64,000 bases of DNA, from positions 1,178,001 to 1,242,000 of the forward strand of contig NZ_JACBZY010000001.1 of the NCBI RefSeq assembly GCF_013408685.1, read 5' to 3'. A model generated the notes under the pieces. The model was not told where the DNA came from, ran no database searches, and was given only the letters and a program-made list of their open reading frames with translations. Positions within the stretch are counted from its first letter, which is position 1, and each line of letters begins with the position of its first letter. This DNA is from Schumannella luteola. GTDB lineage: Bacteria; Actinomycetota; Actinomycetes; Actinomycetales; Microbacteriaceae. Shown piece by piece: positions 44,186 to 51,487 of the stretch. Position numbers and translations under genes: made by a program.

Positions 44186-44989
44186 GTGACCGCCGCGAGG
44201 CGCATCCAGCTCCCTTCTGGACGCTGGGCCGGCGTCAGCGGGCTCGGTGACCCGATCGCGCGGCGCCTCCTGATCGCGTGTCACCCTCTCGGCATCGCGA
44301 GCGGCTTCGATCCCGACCCGATGCTGACGTCCCACTGGGGCGTGCACATCCTGGCGTTCGACCGGCCCGGGTACGGCGCATCCGACCCGTGGCGTGAGGG
44401 CGAGCAGCCGAGCGTGACGGCGTGGGCCGACGACATCGCCGGCGCGGTGCTGCACGACCTCGACGAGGCCGAGCGGAACGCCTCCGCATCGGTCGCGAAG
44501 CAGATCGGCATCCTGGGCTGGGGCGGAGGCGGGGCGTATGCGCTGGCTCTGGCGTCGCGGCTCGGCGAGCGGGCGGATCGCCTTGCGCTCGTCGGCACCC
44601 GGCGCCCGCGCGCCCTGAGTCGACTCGCTCTGAGTGAGACCATCGAGCCCGAGGTCGACCTCGTCGAGGAGCCGCTGGCGGTGCGGCGACTGGGACATGT
44701 CGTCGAGGCGGGCGTCACGCAGGGAGATGCAGGCCGCATCGGCGACGCCCGCGCGCTCGTCTCCCACGCCTGGGCCGCGAGCCTGAATTCGATCGCCGCT
44801 GCCACGCTGCTCGTGCACCGGCGCGACGGAGCCGCCCTCGGGTCGGCCGACGCACGCTGGTACGAGCGGCATCTGCGTCGAGCGGCGTCCGTGCTCTCGG
44901 CCTCGCCGCAGCCGATCGTCGACCACTGGCACCGGCTGCTCGACCATCTGGCTCCGGAGCACGGCGAGGTGCCGGAGGCGCTGCGCTGA
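44186..44989 (+). CDS. Alpha/beta-hydrolase fold protein lacking nucleophile serine
   Basis: A 267-residue protein with a clear alpha/beta-hydrolase core: ILAFDRPGYGASDPW (55-69) and the nucleophile-elbow strand QIGILGWGGGGAYALALA. The elbow reads Gly111-Trp-Gly113-Gly-Gly, so the serine of the usual GWSGGG is replaced by glycine (codon GGC). The C-terminus contains DHWHRLLDHLAPEHG, where a His could remain. It is therefore probably not a hydrolase and may bind a ligand or serve as scaffold. The GTG start 44186 has GGGGCGGA upstream. No signal peptide. Confidence 0.78.
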   Translation: MTAARRIQLPSGRWAGVSGLGDPIARRLLIACHPLGIASGFDPDPMLTSHWGVHILAFDRPGYGASDPWREGEQPSVTAWADDIAGAVLHDLDEAERNASASVAKQIGILGWGGGGAYALALASRLGERADRLALVGTRRPRALSRLALSETIEPEVDLVEEPLAVRRLGHVVEAGVTQGDAGRIGDARALVSHAWAASLNSIAAATLLVHRRDGAALGSADARWYERHLRRAASVLSASPQPIVDHWHRLLDHLAPEHGEVPEALR

Positions 44990-45074
44990 GTCCACGTGAA
45001 CTGCCGTCGGGGCCGCCCGCGGCGACGAACGCAACCGATACGACGAACCTCGACGAACTGAGAGGAACAGTGCG

Positions 45075-45368
45075 ATGAAGGATTATCCGCCACGAGAGCA
45101 GAACGTGCCGATCATGGATGGCGCCGCCGACGCGACGCCCGCCGAGAAGCGCGAGGGGCTCCACGATCAGACCGCGTACGACCACCCCGGCGATCCGCGC
45201 GGCGCCGAGCAGGACCAGGCGCTTCGCGAGCACGAGGCCGGCCTCGATGCCGGAATCGGCGCCGGCGAGGATGAGGAGTCCGGCATCGGCGAGCAGCGCG
45301 CCGATGAGGGCGATGCCGCCATCCGATCGTCCGCCGAAGTCGAATCCGACCCCGACTCCGCGACCTGA
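45075..45368 (+). CDS. Small acidic hypothetical protein
   Basis: A 97-residue hydrophilic protein (starts MKDYPPREQNVPIMDG), rich in Asp, Glu, Ala and Gly, cysteine-free and without hydrophobic core. ATG 45075 has GAGAGGAA upstream. It resembles small conserved proteins often seen in Microbacteriaceae, but I cannot name a family. Convergent with the next small gene. Confidence 0.65.
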   Translation: MKDYPPREQNVPIMDGAADATPAEKREGLHDQTAYDHPGDPRGAEQDQALREHEAGLDAGIGAGEDEESGIGEQRADEGDAAIRSSAEVESDPDSAT

Positions 45369-45421
45369 GCTATCGCACGACCGCGCGGTCGACCGGACAC
45401 CTGGAGGCCGGCCCTAGCGGA

Positions 45422-45643
45422 TCAGCTGCCGCCCGGCTCGCGATCCGCTCGCGCGACGTCCTCGCCGCTCTCCGCGGTAGCCGCGTCGTGGCCCTGCATG
45501 TCCTGCCCGTAGAGCTGCGGCAGCGGCGGGTTGGGCTCCGTGTTCTGCTCCTCCCTCGGGCCGGATGCGACGGTGCTGTCGTCCTCGTCGCGTTCCGCGG
45601 TCTCGCCGGGCTCAGGTGCCGGGTTCTCGTTCGGGTCGCTCAT
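45422..45643 (-). CDS. Small acidic hypothetical protein
   Basis: A 73-residue hydrophilic protein beginning MSDPNENPAPEPGETAERDE, again Asp/Glu/Pro-rich and free of cysteine. Its N-terminus resembles that of the 43837 protein. ATG 45643 has GGAGAG upstream, and a TAGCGT box (45691-45686) gives a leader of about 35 bases. Confidence 0.65.
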   Translation of the reverse strand: MSDPNENPAPEPGETAERDEDDSTVASGPREEQNTEPNPPLPQLYGQDMQGHDAATAESGEDVARADREPGGS

Positions 45644-45837
45644 CGCGCTCTCCGTTCTCGTGTCGCTCTCGTGTGCGTGATCGCGACGCTAGACGCCGCC
45701 CGCCATGGCCGGTCCGGTCTCGGATGTGCCGCCGAGGTGCCGCTCGCGCCGCGCCCAGGTGCGCGTCGCGTGCGTGTCGGCTGGGCGCCCGCGCAACGTC
45801 GTCCGGCGCCGCGACGCCGCCTTCCTAGCGTCGGGGC

Positions 45838-46890
45838 ATGCGCATCGTCATCACCGGAGCATCCGGCAACCTCGGCACCGCGATCCTCCGCCGCCTCGCG
45901 GACGACGGCCACGAGCTGATCGGCGTCTCGCGTCGGGCGCCCGAGCCCGTCGGCCCCTACAGCGGCGTCGAGTGGCACGAGATCGACCTGGCGACGCCCG
46001 ACGCCGATGGTCTGCTCGCCCCGCTGCTGGTAGGGGCGGATGCGCTGGTGCACCTGGCCTGGAAGCTCCAGCCGCAGCACGACGAGGCGGAGATGCACGC
46101 GACCAACGTCGATGGCGCTCGTCGCGTGTTCGACGCGGCCGCGGCCGCGCGGGTCGGCCAGCTCGTCGTGGTCTCGTCGGTCGGCGCGTACTCGCCCGGT
46201 TCGAAGACGCATCCGGCCGGCGAGGACTGGCCGACCGGCGGCATCCCGACCTCGTCGTACTCGCGGCACAAGTGCGCGGTCGAACGCCAGCTCGACCTCG
46301 TCGAACGCGACCATCCCGCGCTGCGCGTCGCCCGGGTGCGCCCCGCGCTCGTCTTCCAGCGCGACGCCGCCTCCGAGATCGGCCGGCTGTTCCTGGGCTC
46401 GATCCCGCCGAAGCTCGTCGGCCAGCTGCGCTCGCCGATCGTGCCGCTGCCGTCGGCGCTCACGCTGCAGGTGATCCACGCGGATGATCTGGCCGACGGC
46501 ATCGCGCGGATCGTCCAGAAGCGCGTGACGGGCGCCTTCAATCTCGCCGGCGACCCCGGCATCCGACCGCGCGGCCTCGCGCGCCTCCTCGGCGGACGCT
46601 GGCTGCCGGTACCGGCGCGAGCGCTGCGCGCCCTCGTCGACGCGAGCTGGCGGGCGCGCATCCAGCCGACCGAGGCGGGCTGGCTCGACCTCGCGCTCGG
46701 CGTGCCGCTGATGTCGACCCGGCGAGCGCGCACCGAGCTCGGCTGGCGGCCGCGCGTCGATTCCCGTGACGCCCTGCGGGAGCTGCTCGACGGGATGCGC
46801 GACGAGGCAGGGGTGCCCGCCTCGGCGTCGCTGCAGCCGGCATCGCCGTCGTCGTCGTCGTTCAGCTCGGACCGCGCCGCGGAGCGCTGA
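45838..46890 (+). CDS. NAD-dependent epimerase/dehydratase family protein
   Basis: A 350-residue extended short-chain dehydrogenase. The NAD loop is TGASGNLGTAI (6-16); the catalytic pair is in SSYSRHKCAVE (Tyr and Lys four apart), with VSSVGAYSPG supplying the Ser. The C-terminal 25 residues are low-complexity serine-rich. Such proteins modify nucleotide sugars or related carbonyls. ATG 45838 has TAGCGT 6 bases upstream (45826-45831) and no ribosome site, the leaderless layout. Confidence 0.85.
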   Translation: MRIVITGASGNLGTAILRRLADDGHELIGVSRRAPEPVGPYSGVEWHEIDLATPDADGLLAPLLVGADALVHLAWKLQPQHDEAEMHATNVDGARRVFDAAAAARVGQLVVVSSVGAYSPGSKTHPAGEDWPTGGIPTSSYSRHKCAVERQLDLVERDHPALRVARVRPALVFQRDAASEIGRLFLGSIPPKLVGQLRSPIVPLPSALTLQVIHADDLADGIARIVQKRVTGAFNLAGDPGIRPRGLARLLGGRWLPVPARALRALVDASWRARIQPTEAGWLDLALGVPLMSTRRARTELGWRPRVDSRDALRELLDGMRDEAGVPASASLQPASPSSSSFSSDRAAER

Positions 46891-47055
46891 ACCCGCACCA
46901 CGTTGATCGTGCTCGTGCATCGGCCTTCGCTTCTGACCCCGCACCGGGCGCCCGCCGACCGCGGGCTGGGAGCCGACCATCGGGCGGCGGCGCCGACGTA
47001 GCGTGCACGCATCCCGTCGGATCCGGCGGGGGAGATCCACTGGGAAGGAATCGCC

Positions 47056-47229
47056 ATGAGCCTCGGAGACAAGGCGAAGCACGCCGCCGAAGAAGCCAAG
47101 GGCCACGTCAAGGAGGGCGTCGGCGACGCCACCGACGACAAGAAGCTGCAGGCCGAGGGCAAGGCCGAGCAGGCGTCGGCCAACGTGAAGCAGGCCGGCG
47201 ACGACATCAAGGACGCCACGAAGCACTGA
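47056..47229 (+). CDS. CsbD family stress protein
   Basis: A 57-residue highly charged helical protein: GDKAKHAAEEAKGHVKEGVG followed by LQAEGKAEQASANVKQAGDD. This is the CsbD pattern; in Bacillus csbD is a general-stress gene, while the molecular role is unknown. ATG 47056 has GGAAGGAA upstream. A TAGCGT box lies at 46999-47004, allowing a leader of about 45 bases. It stands among several small acidic proteins that also look stress-related. Confidence 0.88.
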   Translation: MSLGDKAKHAAEEAKGHVKEGVGDATDDKKLQAEGKAEQASANVKQAGDDIKDATKH

Positions 47230-47320
47230 CCACGACGCCGACGGAGCGCAGGGCCGGGGCGTTCGTGCCGCCGCCCGCGCCCCGTCGGCTCTGGGCTGAA
47301 CTCGACGAAGGAGCCAGAAG

Positions 47321-47512
47321 ATGGATGATCGTGACGATCCGCGCACGCGCGACAGCGCCGCGAGCGGCGACGACGAGCTCGAGTTGATCCACCAGGAGAA
47401 GGCGAGCGAGGCGTCTGAGCAGACCGATCCTGTCGATGATCCCGCCGCCGACAAGGGAGAAGGCGCGGATGTGACCGCCGTCGAGGCGACACCTGACGAC
47501 TCCGTGTCGTGA
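47321..47512 (+). CDS. Small acidic hypothetical protein
   Basis: A 63-residue protein rich in Asp, Glu and Ser (starts MDDRDDPRTRDSAASGDDE), cysteine-free, probably disordered. ATG 47321 has AAGGAG upstream. It lies 91 bp after csbD on the same strand and may share its transcript. No family recognised. Confidence 0.62.
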   Translation: MDDRDDPRTRDSAASGDDELELIHQEKASEASEQTDPVDDPAADKGEGADVTAVEATPDDSVS

Positions 47513-47582
47513 TGTCCGCCCGCCCCGCCGGGCGCGGGCGTGGTCGCGGCGTGGTGGCCCCCGGGTCGAGCACGGCGGCGAT

Positions 47583-47810
47583 CCCAGCCGCACCTGCGGC
47601 CGATGCGGTCGGCGGATGCCGGTCGGCGCGGACCCTGACGCGCGCTGGTGCTCGGGTGCGTGCCGACGCGCGAAGCTGACCGCGCTCGACCGGGAGCTCG
47701 AGTCCCGGTTGCGCGAGCGCCTCGCCGCGCTGTCAGCGTCCGCGACGCTGTGTCCGTCGGAGATCGCCCGCCAGGTCGGCCCCGCCGACAGCTGGCGTGA
47801 GTTGATGGAG
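47583..47810 (+). pseudogene. DUF3253 protein gene remnant
   Basis: The reading frame here gives a four-cysteine zinc ribbon (TCGRCGRRM, then RWCSGACRR) followed by the start of a winged-helix-like domain (TLCPSEIARQVG, SWRELME). This is the order seen in DUF3253 proteins. No ATG or GTG stands in frame before the first CxxC; the first ATG (47616) would cut it off. After ELME at 47810 the family similarity stops, about 40 residues early, and the frame runs into unrelated sequence to 47924. So the gene looks damaged at both ends. Confidence 0.6.
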
Positions 47811-47936
47811 CATCGAGTGACTTGGACGCATCCTGGACACAATTTAGCGAGACCCGCGGTGCGGATCAGTGATCACGTAAGCTCGACTGGACTGATAATC
47901 CGGGATTTTCGCCCTCGATCATGAGGGTCTGTATTC

Positions 47937-47988
47937 GCACACGGCTCATAATCGTGGTGTCGCGGGTTCGAGTCCCGCCCTCGCTACC
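47937..47988 (+). tRNA. Orphan 3' part of tRNA-Met(CAT) gene
   Basis: A 52-base segment pairs exactly like the 3' two thirds of a tRNA. Anticodon stem CACGG/TCGTG closes the loop CTCATAA with anticodon CAT; a 5-base variable loop GTGTC follows; T-stem GCGGG/CCCGC closes TTCGAGT; then acceptor strand CCTCGCT, discriminator A and CC. The 5' acceptor strand (expected AGCGAGG) and the D-arm are missing, since the bases before 47937 do not fit. It is therefore a fragment, not a working gene. A terminator follows at once. Confidence 0.75.
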
Positions 47989-47990
47989 GC

Positions 47991-48026
47991 AAGGCCCTCG
48001 GTTCCGGTTCCCCGAACGAGGGCCTT
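47991..48026 (+). terminator. Terminator after tRNA fragment
   Basis: AAGGCCCTCG and CGAGGGCCTT form a 10-bp perfect stem, extended inward by GTTC/GAA, with a following T-run. It is the natural end of the original tRNA transcript. Confidence 0.8.
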
Positions 48027-48063
48027 TCAGCTTCGCTGGGGGCGTCGACGCGCCCCGGGTGGG

Positions 48064-48642
48064 TCAGGATGCTTCGCCGGCGCGGATGGACTCTGCGTAG
48101 CGCCAGATCGCGCTGACCGACTCATCGAAGTCCTCGGGCGTGATCGCGCCGCCGACGAACTGCAGCACGAGTCCGTCGATCGCGGCGAAGATCGCGCGCG
48201 CCGCGGCACGGTCGGCCCGAGAGGGCTGATCCCCGAAGACGCTGCGCTCGATCTCGGCCGTGTACCGCGCATACAGGTCGACGATCTGGGGGCGAAGCGA
48301 CTCGTCGCGGCTCGCTTCGAGCACCATCTCGTACTGGTAGACGTGCAGGTCGAGCTCGTCGGCGAGGGTCGAGCGGAGTGCGTCGCGGTACTCCTGCTCG
48401 GAGTCGGCGAAAGCCGGCAGGTGCGAGTCGCGGAGCGCGGTCGAGACCGACCAGTCGAGGGCTCCGGCGGCCAGCGCGGGCAGAGATCCGAAATGGTGCG
48501 AGACGAGCGAGTTGTTGACGCCGGCCTCGTCGGCGACCTTGCGGAACGTCATGCCGTGGAGGCCGTGCTGGGCGACGACGCGGACGGCCGCCTCGAGCAG
48601 CATCTCGCGCCCGGTTCCGTACTTCGTCCGCGGCGCTGCCAT
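48064..48642 (-). CDS. TetR family regulator of amine cluster
   Basis: A 192-residue TetR repressor: EMLLEAAVRVVAQHGLHGMT and ADEAGVNNSLVSHHFGSLPA form the DNA-binding domain (BetI-like style), the rest is a helical ligand domain. ATG 48642 has TAGCCT 6 bases upstream (48654-48649) and no ribosome site, so it is probably leaderless. It is divergent from the APC permease gene across 132 bp holding an 18-bp direct repeat, and probably controls the amine genes. Confidence 0.9.
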   Translation of the reverse strand: MAAPRTKYGTGREMLLEAAVRVVAQHGLHGMTFRKVADEAGVNNSLVSHHFGSLPALAAGALDWSVSTALRDSHLPAFADSEQEYRDALRSTLADELDLHVYQYEMVLEASRDESLRPQIVDLYARYTAEIERSVFGDQPSRADRAAARAIFAAIDGLVLQFVGGAITPEDFDESVSAIWRYAESIRAGEAS

Positions 48643-48692
48643 GACCGAAGGCTACCTGCGCCTATTCGCGGGAGTTGACGATCCGTGCACTG

Positions 48693-48733
48693 ATTTGGGC
48701 ATATGCTTGATATCAATTTGGGCGAATGCTTGA
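48693..48733. promoter_or_regulatory. Direct-repeat operator candidate before APC permease
   Basis: ATTTGGGCATATGCTTGA (48693-48710) and ATTTGGGCGAATGCTTGA (48716-48733) match at 16 of 18 bases, 23 bp apart, with a TTGATATCAA palindrome (48707-48716) at the junction. They lie in the TetR/APC intergenic region and are a likely binding site for the TetR protein. Confidence 0.55.
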
Positions 48734-48774
48734 ATCACCGCACCCGACGATGAGCCGTTCGAAGGAGAACGCCC

Positions 48775-50205
48775 GTGACATCGACCCCGACGGAATCGGC
48801 CCCGGCCGAGACGACCACGGCGCTGAAGCGCAACAGCCTCGGCGTGGCGGGCATCGCGTTCTTCGTGATCGCCGCCGCCGCGCCCATGGCGGCATTCGTC
48901 GGCGCCGCTCCGGTCGTGTTCTCGATCGTCGGCGCCGGCGCGCCCCTGGTCTACGTGCTCGTCGCCGCGGTCATCGCGATCTTCGCCGTCGGCTACCTCA
49001 AGATGAGCCGCCACATCACGAACGCGGGCGGCTTCGTCGCGTTCATCGCCCGGGGGCTGGGATCGCGCGCCGCGACCGGCTCGGCCGGCATCGTCGTCGT
49101 CACCTACCTGGCGCTGCAGATCGGTCTCGTGTCGCAGTTCGGCGTCTTCGCTCAGCAGCTCGCCGCAGAGGCGGGTCTGAAGCTCCCGGTCTGGGTGTGG
49201 GTGTTCGCGGCCGTGATCCTCACGACCGTCCTGGTCATGCGCGGGGTGGATGTGAACATGCGCGTGCTCGGCGTGATCATCGCGCTCGAGGTGATCGTGA
49301 TCGCGATCCTCGTCGTCGGCATCCTCGTCGCGTTCCCCGGTCAGGACCCGTCGCTGGTGAGCTTCAGCCCTGCCGTCGTCGCGAACCCGGGCATCGGCGT
49401 CGCCGGACTGTTCGTCTTCACCTGCTTCACGACCTTCGAGGCGACCACCGTGTTCGCCGAGGAGGCACGCAACCCCCGTCGCACCATCCCGATCGCCCTC
49501 TTCGTCGTGATCGGCTTCGTCGCCGTCTACTACACGGTCGCCACCTGGGCCGTGAGCTACGGACTCGGCGCCGCGAACGTGCAGAAGGCCTCCGCCGACA
49601 ATCTGTCTGGCGTCATCTTCGACCTCGCCACGAAGGCCGTCGGGCCGTGGCTGTCGATCACGATGCAGATCCTGGTGCTCACCAGCTTCCTGGCGATGCT
49701 CATCGGCGTGCAGAACATGTTCGCCCGCTACTGCTTCGCGCTCGGCCGCGCCCGGGTGCTGCCGAAGGTGTTCGCTCACGTCTCCGCGCGCAACAAGGCG
49801 CCGTCTCGAGCCGCGATCATCGGCGCGGCCGTCGTCGCCGTCGTGCTCGCCGGGTTCTTCGCCGCCGGTGCCGACCCGATCGTGGTCATCTACGCCTGGT
49901 TCGTCGCGCTCGGCACGATCGGCTTCATCACGATGATGACGCTCGCCTCGGTCGGCATCCTCGCCTTCTTCGTCCGCGAACGGCTCGAGACGGGGTTCTG
50001 GAGCACCAAGTTCGCGCCCGGACTCGCGCTCATCCTCAACGTCGGCGTGCTCGTGATCGCGCTGAGCAACTTCAACGTGCTGCTCTTCGGCGACGGCACG
50101 ATCGCCGCGGCGATGCTCGTGCTCATCCCGCTCGCCTTCGTCGCCGGCTTCATCATGCCGAGCTTCCGCAAGGACATCGATTTCGCGATCGTCGCGATCA
50201 GCTGA
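48775..50205 (+). CDS. APC family amino acid/amine permease
   Basis: A 476-residue transporter with about 12 hydrophobic segments. The first helix GVAGIAFFVIAAAAPMAAFVG and the FVFTCFTTFEATTVFAEEARNP segment with its conserved Glu are typical of the APC superfamily. The GTG start 48775 has GAAGGAG upstream. It is followed by MoaF, cupin and monoamine oxidase genes on the same strand, so it probably takes up the amine they degrade. Putrescine or an aromatic amine are the obvious candidates, not decided by sequence. Confidence 0.92.
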   Translation: MTSTPTESAPAETTTALKRNSLGVAGIAFFVIAAAAPMAAFVGAAPVVFSIVGAGAPLVYVLVAAVIAIFAVGYLKMSRHITNAGGFVAFIARGLGSRAATGSAGIVVVTYLALQIGLVSQFGVFAQQLAAEAGLKLPVWVWVFAAVILTTVLVMRGVDVNMRVLGVIIALEVIVIAILVVGILVAFPGQDPSLVSFSPAVVANPGIGVAGLFVFTCFTTFEATTVFAEEARNPRRTIPIALFVVIGFVAVYYTVATWAVSYGLGAANVQKASADNLSGVIFDLATKAVGPWLSITMQILVLTSFLAMLIGVQNMFARYCFALGRARVLPKVFAHVSARNKAPSRAAIIGAAVVAVVLAGFFAAGADPIVVIYAWFVALGTIGFITMMTLASVGILAFFVRERLETGFWSTKFAPGLALILNVGVLVIALSNFNVLLFGDGTIAAAMLVLIPLAFVAGFIMPSFRKDIDFAIVAIS

Positions 50206-50251
50206 CCGCCGCGTCGACATCCCCACCACCGCACCGAGAGGACTCAGCTCG

Positions 50252-51094
50252 ATGAGCACCACCGACACCACCGCCCGCACCGGCGTCGACCAGCAGGTTC
50301 AGGAGCAGGGCTTCGTCGCCCAGCAGGACTGGCCCGACGTCTCGGTCATGATGGACGGCTTCGGCGACCCGAGCCTGCCCGCCAGCGACGCCCTCGCCGA
50401 CCGCACGCTCGACATCGTCTACGACAACGGGTGGACGATCCGCCACGACTTCGTCACGGCGGCCGAACTCACCTGGACGGTCATCGCCGGTGATGCCATC
50501 GGCGCGACCGGAACGCACCCGTACCGCGCTGTCGAGGCTCGGGAGAACCTGTTCCTCGTCGACTTCCTCAAGGGCGACGGGATCGAGACCCACGCGGTCA
50601 CGATGGTCGTCGATGTCACCGACGGCCGCGTCACCACCGCCGACAGCAGCATCTACCAGGGCGAGACCGAGGGCCGCACGGCGACCGAGTTCCTGCACGG
50701 CCGCATCGACGGCATCGGGTCGGGCGCGATCGAGCCGCGTCAGCGCAGCGAGGCCCTCGTCGGCAAGCGCATCTACTACCGCTACAGCCCGACGGAGCGC
50801 TACGAGCACATCTACCTCAACGGCGGCACCTTCGTCTGGCACTGCATCTCCGGCGGAGAGCGCGGCCTCGCCGACGTCGACGAGACCCGCACCTACGAGC
50901 TCGCCGACGACATCGTCATCTTCTCCTGGAAGGAGAGCGTGATGCCGGTCGAGAGCTTCCTCGTCGTCGACCTGCGCGAGAAGCGCTCCATCGGGCGGAT
51001 GTTCTGCTGGGAGAACCCGACCCAGAGCGTCGTGCACATCCCCTTCGACAGTCGCTTCACGATCCTCAACGAGACCACCTACCCCAACGACTGA
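50252..51094 (+). CDS. moaF: MoaF family protein
   Basis: A 280-residue soluble protein. It carries the two lipocalin-like halves of MoaF: DIVYDNGWTIRHDF and VVDVTDGRVTTADSSIYQG in the first, RIYYRYSPTERYEHIYLNGG and FLVVDLREKRSIGRMFCWENP in the second. MoaF was named from monoamine-regulon genes and is commonly found with amine oxidation; its exact chemistry is not established. ATG 50252 has GAGAGGA upstream and the gene follows the permease by 46 bp. Confidence 0.85.
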   Translation: MSTTDTTARTGVDQQVQEQGFVAQQDWPDVSVMMDGFGDPSLPASDALADRTLDIVYDNGWTIRHDFVTAAELTWTVIAGDAIGATGTHPYRAVEARENLFLVDFLKGDGIETHAVTMVVDVTDGRVTTADSSIYQGETEGRTATEFLHGRIDGIGSGAIEPRQRSEALVGKRIYYRYSPTERYEHIYLNGGTFVWHCISGGERGLADVDETRTYELADDIVIFSWKESVMPVESFLVVDLREKRSIGRMFCWENPTQSVVHIPFDSRFTILNETTYPND

Positions 51095-51137
51095 GCGCCC
51101 GGCATCAGCCGCACCGCACCGCACCAGGGAGACGACG

Positions 51138-51479
51138 ATGTCCGACCACGCATCCATCAGCTTCGGCACCCTCGACCGCAGCAAGGCCGAGCCCTTCGAG
51201 GTCGGCACGGTCCAGTGGATCCGACGCCCCGGCGACGGAGATCGCGCCGACCTCTCATCCGGGTTCTGGTTCATCAGCCCCGACGAGACGCCCGGCGCGA
51301 TGCGCGTCGTCGGCCACGCCGACGAGACCGTCTACATCCTCGAAGGTCACCTGCGCGTCGAACCCGAAGGCGGCGAGGCATTCGAGCTCACCGCCGGATC
51401 GGTCGCGACGTTCGACAAGGGCGTCCCGGCGCTCTGGACCGTGCTCGCCCCCACGGTCGAGTTCTTCGTCTACTCCTGA
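51138..51479 (+). CDS. Small cupin-domain protein
   Basis: A 113-residue single cupin barrel. DETVYILEGHLRVEPEGGE is cupin motif 1, ELTAGSVATFDKGVPALWTV motif 2; motif 1 lacks part of the usual His pair, so metal binding is uncertain. Small cupins of this type stand beside amine and ethanolamine catabolic genes. ATG 51138 has AGGGAGAC upstream. It lies between moaF and the oxidase gene, 43 and 8 bp away. Confidence 0.82.
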   Translation: MSDHASISFGTLDRSKAEPFEVGTVQWIRRPGDGDRADLSSGFWFISPDETPGAMRVVGHADETVYILEGHLRVEPEGGEAFELTAGSVATFDKGVPALWTVLAPTVEFFVYS

Positions 51480-51487
51480 GCCCGATC

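Noticed and set aside
47840-47936. AGCGAGA near 47845 as the missing 5' half of the tRNA
   Set aside because: It matches only six of seven acceptor bases and is not followed by a D-arm; the distance would need an intron for which there is no fold.
47811-48060. Integrase or transposase gene at the tRNA scar
   Set aside because: No open frame with integrase, recombinase or DDE motifs is present on either strand near the site or elsewhere in the window.
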